From: Apostichopus japonicus
Taxonomy: Eukaryota > Echinodermata > Holothuroidea > Aspidochirotida > Stichopodidae
DNA length: 64,000 nucleotides
Reading direction: 5' to 3'
Assembly (NCBI RefSeq): GCF_037975245.1
Contig: NC_092571.1
Coordinates: 22,367,917 to 22,431,916, forward strand
In this document: piece by piece, positions 1 to 15,000 of the stretch
Layout of the letters: each line of letters starts with the position of its first letter
Numbering within the stretch: position 1 is the stretch's first letter
Made by a program: the position numbers and the translations under genes
The notes under the pieces: model-generated
The model's database searches: none
What the model was told of the DNA's origin: nothing
What the model saw: only the letters and a program-made list of their open reading frames with translations

Positions 1-3000
1 GCGCACTGTGCGAGCTGATGATCGAGACTCTCTTTTGCATCCGTGGTTCGAACCCCGGGTGATGACGTCTTTTGCCGATCTTTTACAGCAAGTGCCTACA
101 CGGGGAGCTGTAAGTATTAGTTAATCCACCTAATATCTCAGTCCATACAGTGGCGCGATGGCTTGGCGCACTGTGCGAGCTGATGATCGAGACTCTCTTT
201 TGCATCCGTGGTTCGAACCCCGGGTGATGACGTCTTTTGCCGATCTTTTACAGCAAGTGCCTACACGGGGAGCTGTAAGTATTAGTTAATCCACCTAATA
301 TCTCAGTCCATACAGTGGCGCGATGGCTTGGCGCACTGTGCGAGCTGATGATCGAGACTCTCTTTTGCATCCGTGGTTCGAACCCCGGGTGATGACGTCT
401 TTTGCCGATCTTTTACAGCAAGTGCCTACACGGGGAGCTGTAAGTATTAGTTAATCCACCTAATATCTCAGTCCATACAGTGGCGCGATGGCTTGGCGCA
501 CTGTGCGAGCTGATGATCGAGACTCTCTTTTGCATCCGTGGTTCGAACCCCGGGTGATGACGTCTTTTGCCGATCTTTTACAGCAAGTGCCTACACGGGG
601 AGCTGTAAGTATTAGTTAATCCACCTAATATCTCAGTCCATACAGTGGCGCGATGGCTTGGCGCGTTGTACGGGCTGATGATCGAGACTCTCTTTTGCAT
701 CCGTGGTTCGAACCCCGGGTGATGACGTCTTTTGCCGATCTTTTACAGCAAGTGCCTACACGGGGAGCTGTAAGTATTAGTTAATCCACCTAATATCTCA
801 GTCCATACAGTGGCGCGATGGCTTGGCGCACTGTGCGAGCTGATGATCGAGACTCTCTTTTGCATCCGTGGTTCGAACCCCGGGTGATGACGTCTTTTGC
901 CGATCTTTTACAGCAAGTGCCTACACGGGGAGCTGTAAGTATTAGTTAATCCACCTAATATCTCAGTCCATACAGTGGCGCGATGGCTTGGCGCGTTGTA
1001 CGAGCTGATGATCGAGACTCTCTTTTGCATCCGTGGTTCGAACCCCGGGTGATGACGTCTTTTGCCGATCTTTTACAGCAAGTGCCTACACGGGGAGCTG
1101 TAAGTATTAGTCAATCCATCTAATATCTCAGTCCATACAGTGGCGCGATGGCTTGGCGCACTGTGCGAGCTGATGATCGAGACTCTCTTTTGCATCCGTG
1201 GTTCGAACCCCGGGTGATGACGTCTTTTGCCGATCTTTTACAGCAAGTGCCTACACGGGGAGCTGTAAGTATTAGTTAATCCACCTAATATCTCAGTCCA
1301 TACAGTGGCGCGATGGCTTGGCGCGTTGTACGAGCTGATGATCGAGACTCTCTTTTGCATCCGTGGTTCGAACCCCGGGTGATGACGTCTTTTGCCGATC
1401 TTTTACAGCAAGTGCCTACACGGGGAGCTGTAAGTATTAGTTAATCCACCTAATATCTCAGTCCATACAGTGGCGCGATGGCTTGGCGCACTGTGCGAGC
1501 TGATGATCGAGACTCTCTTTTGCATCCGTGGTTCGAACCCCGGGTGATGACGTCTTTTGCCGATCTTTTACAGCAAGTGCCTACACGGGGAGCTGTAAGT
1601 ATTAGTTAATCCACCTAATATCTCAGTCCATACAGTGGCGCGATGGCTTGGCGCACTGTGCGAGCTGATGATCGAGACTCTCTTTTGCATCCGTGGTTCG
1701 AACCCCGGGTGATGACGTCTTTTGCCGATCTTTTACAGCAAGTGCCTACACGGGGAGCTGTAAGTATTAGTTAATCCACCTAATATCTCAGTCCATACAG
1801 TGGCGCGATGGCTTGGCGCACTGTGCGAGCTGATGATCGAGACTCTCTTTTGCATCCGTGGTTCGAACCCCGGGTGATGACGTCTTTTGCCGATCTTTTA
1901 CAGCAAGTGCCTACACGGGGAGCTGTAAGTATTAGTTAATCCACCTAATATCTCAGTCCATACAGTGGCGCGATGGCTTGGCGCACTGTGCGAGCTGATG
2001 ATCGAGACTCTCTTTTGCATCCGTGGTTCGAACCCCGGGTGATGACGTCTTTTGCCGATCTTTTACAGCAAGTGCCTACACGGGGAGCTGTAAGTATTAG
2101 TTAATCCACCTAATATCTCAGTCCATACAGTGGCGCGATGGCTTGGCGCACTGTGCGAGCTGATGATCGAGACTCTCTTTTGCATCCGTGGTTCGAACCC
2201 CGGGTGATGACGTCTTTTGCCGATCTTTTACAGCAAGTGCCTACACGGGGAGCTGTAAGTATTAGTTAATCCACCTAATATTTCAGTCCATACAGTGGCG
2301 CGATGGCTTGGCGCACTGTGCGAGCTGATGATCGAGACTCTCTTTTGCATCCGTGGTTCGAACCCCGGGTGATGACGTCTTTTGCCGATCTTTTACAGCA
2401 AGTGCCTACACGGGGAGCTGTAAGTATTAGTTAATCCACCTAATATCTCAGTCCATACAGTGGCGCGATGGCTTGGCGCACTGTGCGAGCTGATGATCGA
2501 GACTCTCTTTTGCATCCGTGGTTCGAACCCCGGGTGATGACGTCTTTTGCCGATCTTTTACAGCAAGTGCCTAAACGGGGAGCTGTAAGTATTAGTTAAT
2601 CCACCTAATATCTCAGTCCATACAGTGGCGCGATGGCTTGGCGCACTGTGCGAGCTGATGATCGAGACTCTCTTTTGCATCCGTGGTTCGAACCCCGGGT
2701 GATGACGTCTTTTGCCGATCTTTTACAGCAAGTGCCTACACGGGGAGCTGTAAGTATTAGTTAATCCACCTAATATCTCAGTCCATACAGTGGCGCGATG
2801 GCTTGGCGCACTGTGCGAGCTGATGATCGAGACTCTCTTTTGCATCCGTGGTTCGAACCCCGGGTGATGACGTCTTTTGCCGATCTTTTACAGCAAGTGC
2901 CTACACGGGGAGCTGTAAGTATTAGTTAATCCACCTAATATCTCAGTCCATACAGTGGCGCGATGGCTTGGCGCACTGTGCGAGCTGATGATCGAGACTC

Positions 3001-6000
3001 TCTTTTGCATCCGTGGTTCGAACCCCGGGTGATGACGTCTTTTGCCGATCTTTTACAGCAAGTGCCTACACGGGGAGCTGTAAGTATTAGTTAATCCACC
3101 TAATATCTCAGTCCATACAGTGGCGCGATGGCTTGGCGCACTGTGCGAGCTGATGATCGAGACTCTCTTTTGCATCCGTGGTTCGAACCCCGGGTGATGA
3201 CGTCTTTTGCCGATCTTTTACAGCAAGTGCCTACACGGGGAGCTGTAAGTATTAGTTAATCCACCTAATATCTCAGTCCATACAGTGGCGCGATGGATTG
3301 GCGCACTGTGCGAGCTGATGATCGAGACTCTCTTTTGCATCCGTGGTTCGAACCCCGGGTGATGACGTCTTTTGCCGATCTTTTAAAGCAAGTGCCTACA
3401 CGGGGAGCTGTAAGTATTAGTTAATCCACCTAATATCTCAGTCCATACAGTGGCGCGATGGCTTGGCGCACTGTGCGAGCTGATGATCGAGACTCTCTTT
3501 TGCATCCGTGGTTCGAACCCCGGGTGATGACGTCTTTTGCCGATCTTTTACAGCAAGTGCCTACACGGGGAGCTGTAAGTATTAGTTAATCCACCTAATA
3601 TCTCAGTCCATACAGTGGCGCGATGGCTTGGCGCACTGTGCGAGCTGATGATCGAGACTCTCTTTTGCATCCGTGGTTCGAACCCCGGGTGATGACGTCT
3701 TTTGCCGATCTTTTACAGCAAGTGCCTACACGGGGAGCTGTAAGTATTAGTTAATCCACCTAATATCTCAGTCCATACAGTGGCGCGATGGCTTGGCGCA
3801 CTGTGCGAGCTGATGATCGAGACTCTCTTTTGCATCCGTGGTTCGAACCCCGGGTGATGACGTCTTTTGCCGATCTTTTACAGCAAGTGCCTACACGGGG
3901 AGCTGTAAGTATTAGTTAATCCACCTAATATCTCAGTCCATACAGTGGCGCGATGGCTTGGCGCGTTGTACGGGCTGATGATCGAGACTCTCTTTTGCAT
4001 CCGTGGTTCGAACCCCGGGTGATGACGTCTTTTGCCGATCTTTTACAGCAAGTGCCTACACGGGGAGCTGTAAGTATTAGTTAATCCACCTAATATCTCA
4101 GTCCATACAGTGGCGCGATGGCTTGGCGCACTGTGCGAGCTGATGATCGAGACTCTCTTTTGCATCCGTGGTTCGAACCCCGGGTGATGACGTCTTTTGC
4201 CGATCTTTTACAGCAAGTGCCTACACGGGGAGCTGTAAGTATTAGTTAATCCACCTAATATCTCAGTCCATACAGTGGCGCGATGGCTTGGCGCACTGTG
4301 CGAGCTGATGATCGAGACTCTCTTTTGCATCCGTGGTTCGAACCCCGGGTGATGACGTCTTTTGCCGATCTTTTACAGCAAGTGCCTACACGGGGAGCTG
4401 TAAGTATTAGTTAATCCACCTAACATCTCAGTCCATACAGTGGCGCGATGGCTTGGCGCACTGTGCGAGCTGATGATCGAGACTCTCTTTTGCATCCGTG
4501 GTTCGAACCCCGGGTGATGACGTCTTTTGCCGATCTTTTACATCAAGTGCCTACACGGGGAGCTGTAAGTATTAGTTAATCCACCTAATATCTCAGTCCA
4601 TACAGTGGCGCGATGGCTTGGCGCGTTGTACGGGCTGATGATCGAGACTCTCTTTTGCATCCGTGGTTCGAACCCCGGGTGATGACGTCTTTTGCCGATC
4701 TTTTACAGCAAGTGCCTACACGGGGAGCTGTAAGTATTAGTTAATCCACCTAATATCTCAGTCCATACAGTGGCGCGATGGCTTGGCGCACTGTGCGAGC
4801 TGATGATCGAGACTCTCTTTTGCATCCGTGGTTCGAACCCCGGGTGATGACGTCTTTTGCCGATCTTTTACATCAAGTGCCTACACGGGGAGCTGTAAGT
4901 ATTAGTTAATCCACCTAATATCTCAGTCCATACAGTGGCGCGATGGCTTGGCGCACTGTGCGAGCTGATGATCGAGACTCTCTTTTGCATCCGTGGTTCG
5001 AACCCCGGGTGATGACGTCTTTTGCCGATCTTTTACAGCAAGTGCCTACACGGGGAGCTGTAAGTATTAGTTAATCCACCTAATATCTCAGTCCATACAG
5101 TGGCGCGATGGCTTGGCGCGTTGTACGGGCTGATGATCGAGACTCTCTTTTGCATCCGTGGTTCGAACCCCGGGTGATGACGTCTTTTGCCGATCTTTTA
5201 CAGCAAGTGCCTACACGGGGAGCTGTAAGTATTAGTTAATCCACCTAATATCTCAGTCCATACAGTGGCGCGATGGCTTGGCGCACTGTGCGAGCTGATG
5301 ATCGAGACTCTCTTTTGCATCCGTGGTTCGAACCCCGGGTGATGACGTCTTTTGCCGATCTTTTACAGCAAGTGCCTACACGGGGAGCTGTAAGTATTAG
5401 TTAATCCACCTAATATCTCAGTCCATACAGTGGCGCGATGGCTTGGCGCGTTGTACGGGCTGATGATCGAGACTCTCTTTTGCATCCGTGGTTCGAACCC
5501 CGGGTGATGACGTCTTTTGCCGATCTTTTACAGCAAGTGCCTACACGGGGAGCTGTAAGTATTAGTTAATCCACCTAATATCTCAGTCCATACAGTGGCG
5601 CGATGGCTTGGCGCACTGTGCGAGCTGATGATCGAGACTCTCTTTTGCATCCGTGGTTCGAACCCCGGGTGATGACGTCTTTTGCCGATCTTTTACAGCA
5701 AGTGCCTACACGGGGAGCTGTAAGTATTAGTTAATCCACCTAATATCTCAGTCCATACAGTGGCGCGATGGCTTGGCGCACTGTGCGAGCTGATGATCGA
5801 GACTCTCTTTTGCATCCGTGGTTCGAACCCCGGGTGATGACGTCTTTTGCCGATCTTTTACAGCAAGTGCCTACACGGGGAGCTGTAAGTATTAGTTAAT
5901 CCACCTAATATCTCAGTCCATACAGTGGCGCGATGGCTTGGCGCGTTGTACGGGCTGATGATCGAGACTCTCTTTTGCATCCGTGGTTCGAACCCCGGGT

Positions 6001-9000
6001 GATGACGTCTTTTGCCGATCTTTTACAGCAAGTGCCTACACGGGGAGCTGTAAGTATTAGTTAATCCACCTAATATCTCAGTCCATACAGTGGCGCGATG
6101 GCTTGGCGCACTGTGCGGTCTGATGATCGAGATTCTCTTTTGCATCCGTGGTTCGAACCCCGGGTGATGACGTCTTTTGCCGATCTTTTACAGCAAGTGC
6201 CTACACGGGGAGCTGTAAGTATTAGTTAATCCACCTAATATCTCAGTCCATACAGTGGCGCGATGGCTTGGCGCACTGTGCGGGCTGATGATCGAGATTC
6301 TCTTTTGCATCCGTGGTTCGAACCCCGGGTGATGACGTCTTTTGCCGATCTTTTACAGCAAGTGCCTACACGGGGAGCTGTAAGTATTAGTTAATCCACC
6401 TAATATCTCAGTCCATACAGTGGCGCGATGGCTTGGCGCACTGTGCGGGCTGATGATCGAGATTCTCTTTTGCATCCGTGGTTCGAACCCCAGGTGATGA
6501 CGTCTTTTGCCGATCTTTTACAGCAAGTGCCTACACGGGGAGCTGTAAGTATTAGTTAATCCACCTAATATCTCAGTCCATACAGTGGCGCGATGGCTTG
6601 GCGCACTGTGCGAGCTGATGATCGAGACTCTCTTTTGCATCCGTGGTTCGAACCCCGGGTAATGACGTCTTTTGCCGATCTTTTACATCAAGTGCCTACA
6701 CGGGGAGCTGTAAGTATTAGTTAATCCACCTAATATCTCAGTCCATACAGTGGCGCGATGGCTTGGCGCACTGTGCGAGCTGATGATCGAGACTCTCTTT
6801 TGCATCCGTGGTTCGAACCCCGGGTGATGACGTCTTTTGCCGATCTTTTACAGCAAGTGCCTACACGGGGAGCTGTAAGTATTAGTTAATCCACCTAATA
6901 TCTCAGTCCATACAGTGGCGCGATGGCTTGGCGCACTGTGCGAGCTGATGATCGAGACTCTCTTTTGCATCCGTGGTTCGAACCCCGGGTGATGACGTCT
7001 TTTGCCGATCTTTTACAGCAAGTGCCTACACGGGGAGCTGTAAGTATTAGTTAATCCACCTAATATCTCAGTCCATACAGTGGCGCGATGGCTTGGCGCA
7101 CTGTGCGAGCTGATGATCGAGACTCTCTTTTGCATCCGTGGTTCGAACCCCGGGTGATGACGCCTTTTGCCGATCTTTTACATCAAGTGCCTACACGGGG
7201 AGCTGTAAGTATTAGTTAATCCACCTAATATCTCAGTCCATACAGTGGCGCGATGGCTTGGCGCACTGTGCGGGCTGATGATCGAGATTCTCTTTTGCAT
7301 CCGTGGTTCGAACCCCGGGTGATGACGTCTTTTGCCGATCTTTTACAGCAAGTGTCTACACGGGGAGCTGTAAGTATTAGTTAATCCACCTAATATCTCA
7401 GTCCATACAGTGGCGCGATGGCTTGGCGCGTTGTACGGGCTGATGATCGACACTCTCTTTTGCATCCGTGGTTCGAACCCCGGGTGATGACGTCTTTTGC
7501 CGATCTTTTACAGCAAGTGCCTACACGGGGAGCTGTAAGTATTAATTAATCCACCTAATATCTCAGTCCATACAGTGGCGCGATGGCTTGGCGCGTTGTA
7601 CGGGCTGATGATCGACACTCTCTTTTGCATCCGTGGTTCGAACCCCGGGTGATGACGTCTTTTGCCGATCTTTTACAGCAAGTGCCTACACGGGGAGCTG
7701 TAAGTATTAGTTAATCCACCTAATATCTCAGTCCATACAGTGGCGCGATGGCTTGGCGCACTGTGCGAGCTGATGATCGAGACTCTCTTTTGCATCTGTG
7801 GTTCGAACCCCGGGTGATGACGTCTTTTGCCGATCTTTTACAGCAAGTGCCTACACGGGGAGCTGTAAGTATTAGTTAATCCACCTAATATCTCAGTCCA
7901 TACAGTGGCGCGATGGCTTGGCGCGTTGTACGGGCTGATGATCGAGACTCTCTATTGCATCCGTGGTTCGAACCCCGGGTGATGACGTCTTTTGCCGATC
8001 TTTTACAGCAAGTGCCTACACGGGGAGCTGTAAGTATTAGTTAATCCACCTAATATCTCAGTCCATACAGTGGCGCGATGGCTTGGCGCACTGTGCGAGC
8101 TGATGATCGAGACTCTCTTTTGCATCCGTGGTTCGAACCCCGGGTGATGACGTCTTTTGCCGATCTTTTACAGCAAGTGCCTACACGGGGAGCTGTAAGT
8201 ATTAGTTAATCCACCTAATATCTCAGTCCATACAGTGGCGCGATGGCTTGGCGCGTTGTACGGGCTGATGATCGAGACTCTCTATTGCATCCGTGGTTCG
8301 AACCCCGGGTGATGACGTCTTTTGCCGATCTTTTACAGCAAGTGCCTACACGGAGGGCTGTAAGTATTAGTTAATCCACCTAACATCTCAGTCCATACAG
8401 TGGCGCGATGGCTTGGCGCACTGTGCGAGCTGATGATCGAGACTCTCTTTTGCATCCGTGGTTCGAACCCCGGGTGATGACGTCTTTTGCCGATCTTTTA
8501 CAGCAAGTGCCTACACGGGGAGCTGTAAGTATTAGTTAATCCACCTAATATCTCAGTCCATACAGTGGCGCGATGGCTTGGCGCACTGTGCGAGCTGATG
8601 ATCGAGACTCTCTTTTGCATCCGTGGTTCGAACCCCGGGTGATGACGTCTTTTGCCGATCTTTTACAGCAAGTGCCTACACGGGGAGCTGTAAGTATTAG
8701 TTAATCCACCTAATATCTCAGTCCATACAGTGGCGCGATGGCTTGGCGCGTTGTACGGGCTGATGATCGAGACTCTCTTTTGCATCCGTGGTTCGAACCC
8801 CGGGTGATGACGTCTTTTGCCGATCTTTTACAGCAAGTGCCTACACGGGGAGCTGTAAGTATTAGTTAATCCACCTAATATCTCAGGCCATACAGTGGCG
8901 CGATGGCTTGGCGCGTTGTACGGGCTGATGATCGAGATTCTCTTTTGCATCCGTGGTTCGAACCCCGGGTGATGACGTCTTTTGCCGATCTTTTACAGCA

Positions 9001-12000
9001 AGTGCCTACACGGGGAGCTGTAAGTATTAGTTAATCCACCTAATATCTCAGTCCATACAGTGGCGCGATGGCTTGGCGCACTGTGCGAGCTGATGATCGA
9101 GACTCTCTTTTGCATCCGTGGTTCGAACCCCGGGTAATGACGTCTTTTGCCGATCTTTTACATCAAGTGCCTACACGGGGAGCTGTAAGTATTAGTTAAT
9201 CCACCTAATATCTCAGTCCATACAGTGGCGCGATGGCTTGGCGCACTGTGCGAGCTGATGATCGAGACTCTCTTTTGCATCCGTGGTTCGAACCCCGGGT
9301 GATGACGTCTTTTGCCGATCTTTTACAGCAAGTGCCTACACGGGGAGCTGTAAGTATTAGTTAATCCACCTAATATCTCAGTCCATACAGTGGCGCGATG
9401 GCTTGGCGCACTGTGCGAGCTGATGATCGAGACTCTCTTTTGCATCCGTGGTTCGAACCCCGGGTGATGACGTCTTTTGCCGATCTTTTACAGCAAGTGC
9501 CTACACGGGGAGCTGTAAGTATTAGTTAATCCACCTAATATCTCAGTCCATACAGTGGCGCGATGGCTTGGCGCACTGTGCGAGCTGATGATCGAGACTC
9601 TCTTTTGCATCCGTGGTTCGAACCCCGGGTGATGACGTCTTTTGCCGATCTTTTACATCAAGTGCCTACACGGGGAGCTGTAAGTATTAGTTAATCCACC
9701 TAATATCTCAGTCCATACAGTGGCGCGATGGCTTGGCGCACTGTGCGGGCTGATGATCGAGATTCTCTTTTGCATCCGTGGTTCGAACCCCGGGTGATGA
9801 CGCCTTTTGCCGATCTTTTACAGCAAGTGCCTACACGGGGAGCTGTAAGTATTAGTTAATCCACCTAATATCTCAGTCCATACAGTGGCGCGATGGCTTG
9901 GCGCACTGTGCGGGCTGATGATCGAGATTCTCTTTTGCATCCGTGGTTCGAACCCCGGGTGATGACGTCTTTTGCCGATCTTTTACAGCAAGTGCCTACA
10001 CGGGGAGCTGTAAGTATTAGTTAATCCACCTAATATCTCAGTCCATACAGTGGCGCGATGGCTTGGCGCGTTGTACGGGCTGATGATCGACACTCTCTTT
10101 TGCATCCGTGGTTCGAACCCCGGGTGATGACGTCTTTTGCCGATCTTTTACAGCAAGTGCCTACACGGGGAGCTGTAAGTATTAATTAATCCACCTAATA
10201 TCTCAGTCCATACAGTGGCGCGATGGCTTGGCGCGTTGTACGGGCTGATGATCGAGACTCTCTTTTGCATCCGTGGTTCGAACCCCGGGTGATGACGTCT
10301 TTTGCCGATCTTTTACAGCAAGTGCCTACACGGGGAGCTGTAAGTATTAGTTAATCCACCTAATATCTCAGTCCATACAGTGGCGCGATGGCTTGGCGCA
10401 CTGTGCGAGCTGATGATCGAGACTCTCTTTTGCATCCGTGGTTCGAACCCCGGGTGATGACGTCTTTTGCCGATCTTTTACAGCAAGTGCCTACACAAGG
10501 AGCTGTAAGTATTAGTTAATCCACCTAATATCTCAGTCCATACAGTGGCGCGATGGCTTGGCGCACTGTGCGAGCTGATGATCGAGACTCTCTTTTGCAT
10601 CCGTGGTTCGAACCCCGGGTGATGACGTCTTTTGCCGATCTTTTACAGCAAGTGCCTACACGGGGAGCTGTAAGTATTAGTTAATCCACCTAATATCTCA
10701 GTCCATACAGTGGCGCGATGGCTTGGCGCGTTGTACGGGCTGATGATCGAGACTCTCTTTTGCATCCGTGGTTCGAACCCCGGGTGATGACGTCTTTTGC
10801 CGATCTTTTACAGCAAGTGCCTACACGGGGAGCTGTAAGTATTAGTTAATCCACCTAATATCTCAGTCCATACAGTGGCGCGATGGCTTGGCGCACTGTG
10901 CGGTCTGATGATCGAGATTCTCTTTTGCATCCGTGGTTCGAACCCCGGGTGATGACGTCTTTTGCCGATCTTTTACAGCAAGTGCCTACACGGGGAGCTG
11001 TAAGTATTAGTTAATCCACCTAATATCTCAGTCCATACAGTGGCGCGATGGCTTGGCGCACTGTGCGGGCTGATGATCGAGATTCTCTTTTGCATCCGTG
11101 GTTCGAACCCCGGGTGATGACGTCTTTTGCCGATCTTTTACAGCAAGTGCCTACACGGGGAGCTGTAAGTATTAGTTAATCCACCTAATATCTCAGTCCA
11201 TACAGTGGCGCGATGGCTTGGCGCACTGTGCGAGCTGATGATCGAGATTCTCTTTTGCATCCGTGGTTCGAACCCCAGGTGATGACGTCTTTTGCCGATC
11301 TTTTACAGCAAGTGCCTACACGGGGAGCTGTAAGTATTAGTTAATCCACCTAATATCTCAGTCCATACAGTGGCGCGATGGCTTGGCGCACTGTGCGAGC
11401 TGATGATCGAGACTCTCTTTTGCATCCGTGGTTCGAACCCCGGGTAATGACGTCTTTTGCCGATCTTTTACATCAAGTGCCTACACGGGGAGCTGTAAGT
11501 ATTAGTTAATCCACCTAATATCTCAGTCCATACAGTGGCGCGATGGCTTGGCGCACTGTGCGAGCTGATGATCGAGACTCTCTTTTGCATCCGTGGTTCG
11601 AACCCCGGGTGATGACGTCTTTTGCCGATCTTTTACAGCAAGTGCCTACACGGGGAGCTGTAAGTATTAGTTAATCCACCTAATATCTCAGTCCATACAG
11701 TGGCGCGATGGCTTGGCGCACTGTGCGAGCTGATGATCGAGACTCTCTTTTGCATCCGTGGTTCGAACCCCGGGTGATGACGTCTTTTGCCGATCTTTTA
11801 CAGCAAGTGCCTACACGGGGAGCTGTAAGTATTAGTTAATCCACCTAATATCTCAGTCCATACAGTGGCGCGATGGCTTGGCGCACTGTGCGAGCTGATG
11901 ATCGAGACTCTCTTTTGCATCCGTGGTTCGAACCCCGGGTGATGACGCCTTTTGCCGATCTTTTACATCAAGTGCCTACACGGGGAGCTGTAAGTATTAG

Positions 12001-15000
12001 TTAATCCACCTAATATCTCAGTCCATACAGTGGCGCGATGGCTTGGCGCACTGTGCGGGCTGATGATCGAGATTCTCTTTTGCATCCGTGGTTCGAACCC
12101 CGGGTGATGACGTCTTTTGCCGATCTTTTACAGCAAGTGTCTACACGGGGAGCTGTAAGTATTAGTTAATCCACCTAATATCTCAGTCCATACAGTGGCG
12201 CGATGGCTTGGCGCGTTGTACGGGCTGATGATCGACACTCTCTTTTGCATCCGTGGTTCGAACCCCGGGTGATGACGTCTTTTGCCGATCTTTTACAGCA
12301 AGTGCCTACACGGGGAGCTGTAAGTATTAATTAATCCACCTAATATCTCAGTCCATACAGTGGCGCGATGGCTTGGCGCGTTGTACGGGCTGATGATCGA
12401 CACTCTCTTTTGCATCCGTGGTTCGAACCCCGGGTGATGACGTCTTTTGCCGATCTTTTACAGCAAGTGCCTACACGGGGAGCTGTAAGTATTAGTTAAT
12501 CCACCTAATATCTCAGTCCATACAGTGGCGCGATGGCTTGGCGCACTGTGCGAGCTGATGATCGAGACTCTCTTTTGCATCCGTGGTTCGAACCCCGGGT
12601 GATGACGTCTTTTGCCGATCTTTTACAGCAAGTGCCTACACGGGGAGCTGTAAGTATTAGTTAATCCACCTAATATCTCAGTCCATACAGTGGCGCGATG
12701 GCTTGGCGCGTTGTACGGGCTGATGATCGAGACTCTCTATTGCATCCGTGGTTCGAACCCCGGGTGATGACGTCTTTTGCCGATCTTTTACAGCAAGTGC
12801 CTACACGGGGAGCTGTAAGTATTAGTTAATCCACCTAATATCTCAGTCCATACAGTGGCGCGATGGCTTGGCGCACTGTGCGAGCTGATGATCGAGACTC
12901 TCTTTTGCATCCGTGGTTCGAACCCCGGGTGATGACGTCTTTTGCCGATCTTTTACAGCAAGTGCCTACACGGGGAGCTGTAAGTATTAGTTAATCCACC
13001 TAACATCTCAGTCCATACAGTGGCGCGATGGCTTGGCGCACTGTGCGAGCTGATGATCGAGACTCTCTTTTGCATCCGTGGTTCGAACCCCGGGTGATGA
13101 CGTCTTTTGCCGATCTTTTACAGCAAGTGCCTACACGGGGAGCTGTAAGTATTAGTTAATCCACCTAATATCTCAGTCCATACAGTGGCGCGATGGCTTG
13201 GCGCACTGTGCGAGCTGATGATCGAGACTCTCTTTTGCATCCGTGGTTCGAACCCCGGGTGATGACGTCTTTTGCCGATCTTTTACAGCAAGTGCCTACA
13301 CGGGGAGCTGTAAGTATTAGTTAATCCACCTAATATCTCAGTCCATACAGTGGCGCGATGGCTTGGCGCACTGTGCGAGCTGATGATCGAGACTCTCTTT
13401 TGCATCCGTGGTTCGAACCCCGGGTGATGACGTCTTTTGCCGATCTTTTACATCAAGTGCCTACACGGGGAGCTGTAAGTATTAGTTAATCCACCTAATA
13501 TCTCAGTCCATACAGTGGCGCGATGGCTTGGCGCACTGTGCGGGCTGATGATCGAGATTCTCTTTTGCATCCGTGGTTCGAACCCCGGGTGATGACGCCT
13601 TTTGCCGATCTTTTACAGCAAGTGCCTACACGGGGAGCTGTAAGTATTAGTTAATCCACCTAATATCTCAGTCCATACAGTGGCGCGATGGCTTGGCGCA
13701 CTGTGCGGGCTGATGATCGAGATTCTCTTTTGCATCCGTGGTTCGAACCCCGGGTGATGACGTCTTTTGCCGATCTTTTACAGCAAGTGCCTACACGGGG
13801 AGCTGTAAGTATTAGTTAATCCACCTAATATCTCAGTCCATACAGTGGCGCGATGGCTTGGCGCGTTGTACGGGCTGATGATCGACACTCTCTTTTGCAT
13901 CCGTGGTTCGAACCCCGGGTGATGACGTCTTTTGCCGATCTTTTACAGCAAGTGCCTACACGGGGAGCTGTAAGTATTAATTAATCCACCTAATATCTCA
14001 GTCCATACAGTGGCGCGATGGCTTGGCGCGTTGTACGGGCTGATGATCGAGACTCTCTTTTGCATCCGTGGTTCGAACCCCGGGTGATGACGTCTTTTGC
14101 CGATCTTTTACAGCAAGTGCCTACACGGGGAGCTGTAAGTATTAGTTAATCCACCTAATATCTCAGTCCATACAGTGGCGCGATGGCTTGGCGCACTGTG
14201 CGAGCTGATGATCGAGACTCTCTTTTGCATCCGTGGTTCGAACCCCGGGTGATGACGTCTTTTGCCGATCTTTTACAGCAAGTGCCTACACAAGGAGCTG
14301 TAAGTATTAGTTAATCCACCTAATATCTCAGTCCATACAGTGGCCCGATGGCTTGGCGCGTTGTACGGGCTGATGATCGAGACTCTCGTTTGCATCCGTG
14401 GTTCGAACCCCGGGTGATGACGTCTTTTGCCGATCTTTTACAGCAAGTGCCTACACGGGGAGCTGTAAGTATTAGTTAATCCACCTAATATCTCAGTCCA
14501 TACAGTGGCGCGATGGCTTGGCGCACTGTGCGGGCTGATGATCGAGATTCTCTTTTGCATCCGTGGTTCGAACCCCGGGTGATGACGTCTTTTGCCGATC
14601 TTTTACAGCAAGTGCCTACACGGGGAGCTGTAAGTATTAGTTAATCCACCTAATATCTCAGTCCATACAGTGGCGCGATGGCTTGGCGCACTGTGCGAGC
14701 TGATGATCGAGATTATCTTTTGCATCCGTGGTTCGAACCCCGGGTGATGACGTCTTTTGCCGATCTTTTACAGCAAGTGCCTACACGGGGAGCTGTAAGT
14801 ATTAGTTAATCCACCTAATATCTCAGTCCATACAGTGGCGCGATGGCTTGGCGCACTGTGCGAGCTGATGATCGAGACTCTCTTTTGCATCCGTGGTTCG
14901 AACCCCGGGTGATGACGTCTTTTGCCGATCTTTTACAGCAAGTGCCTACACGGGGAGCTGTAAGTATTAGTTAATCCACCTAATATCTCAGTCCATACAG

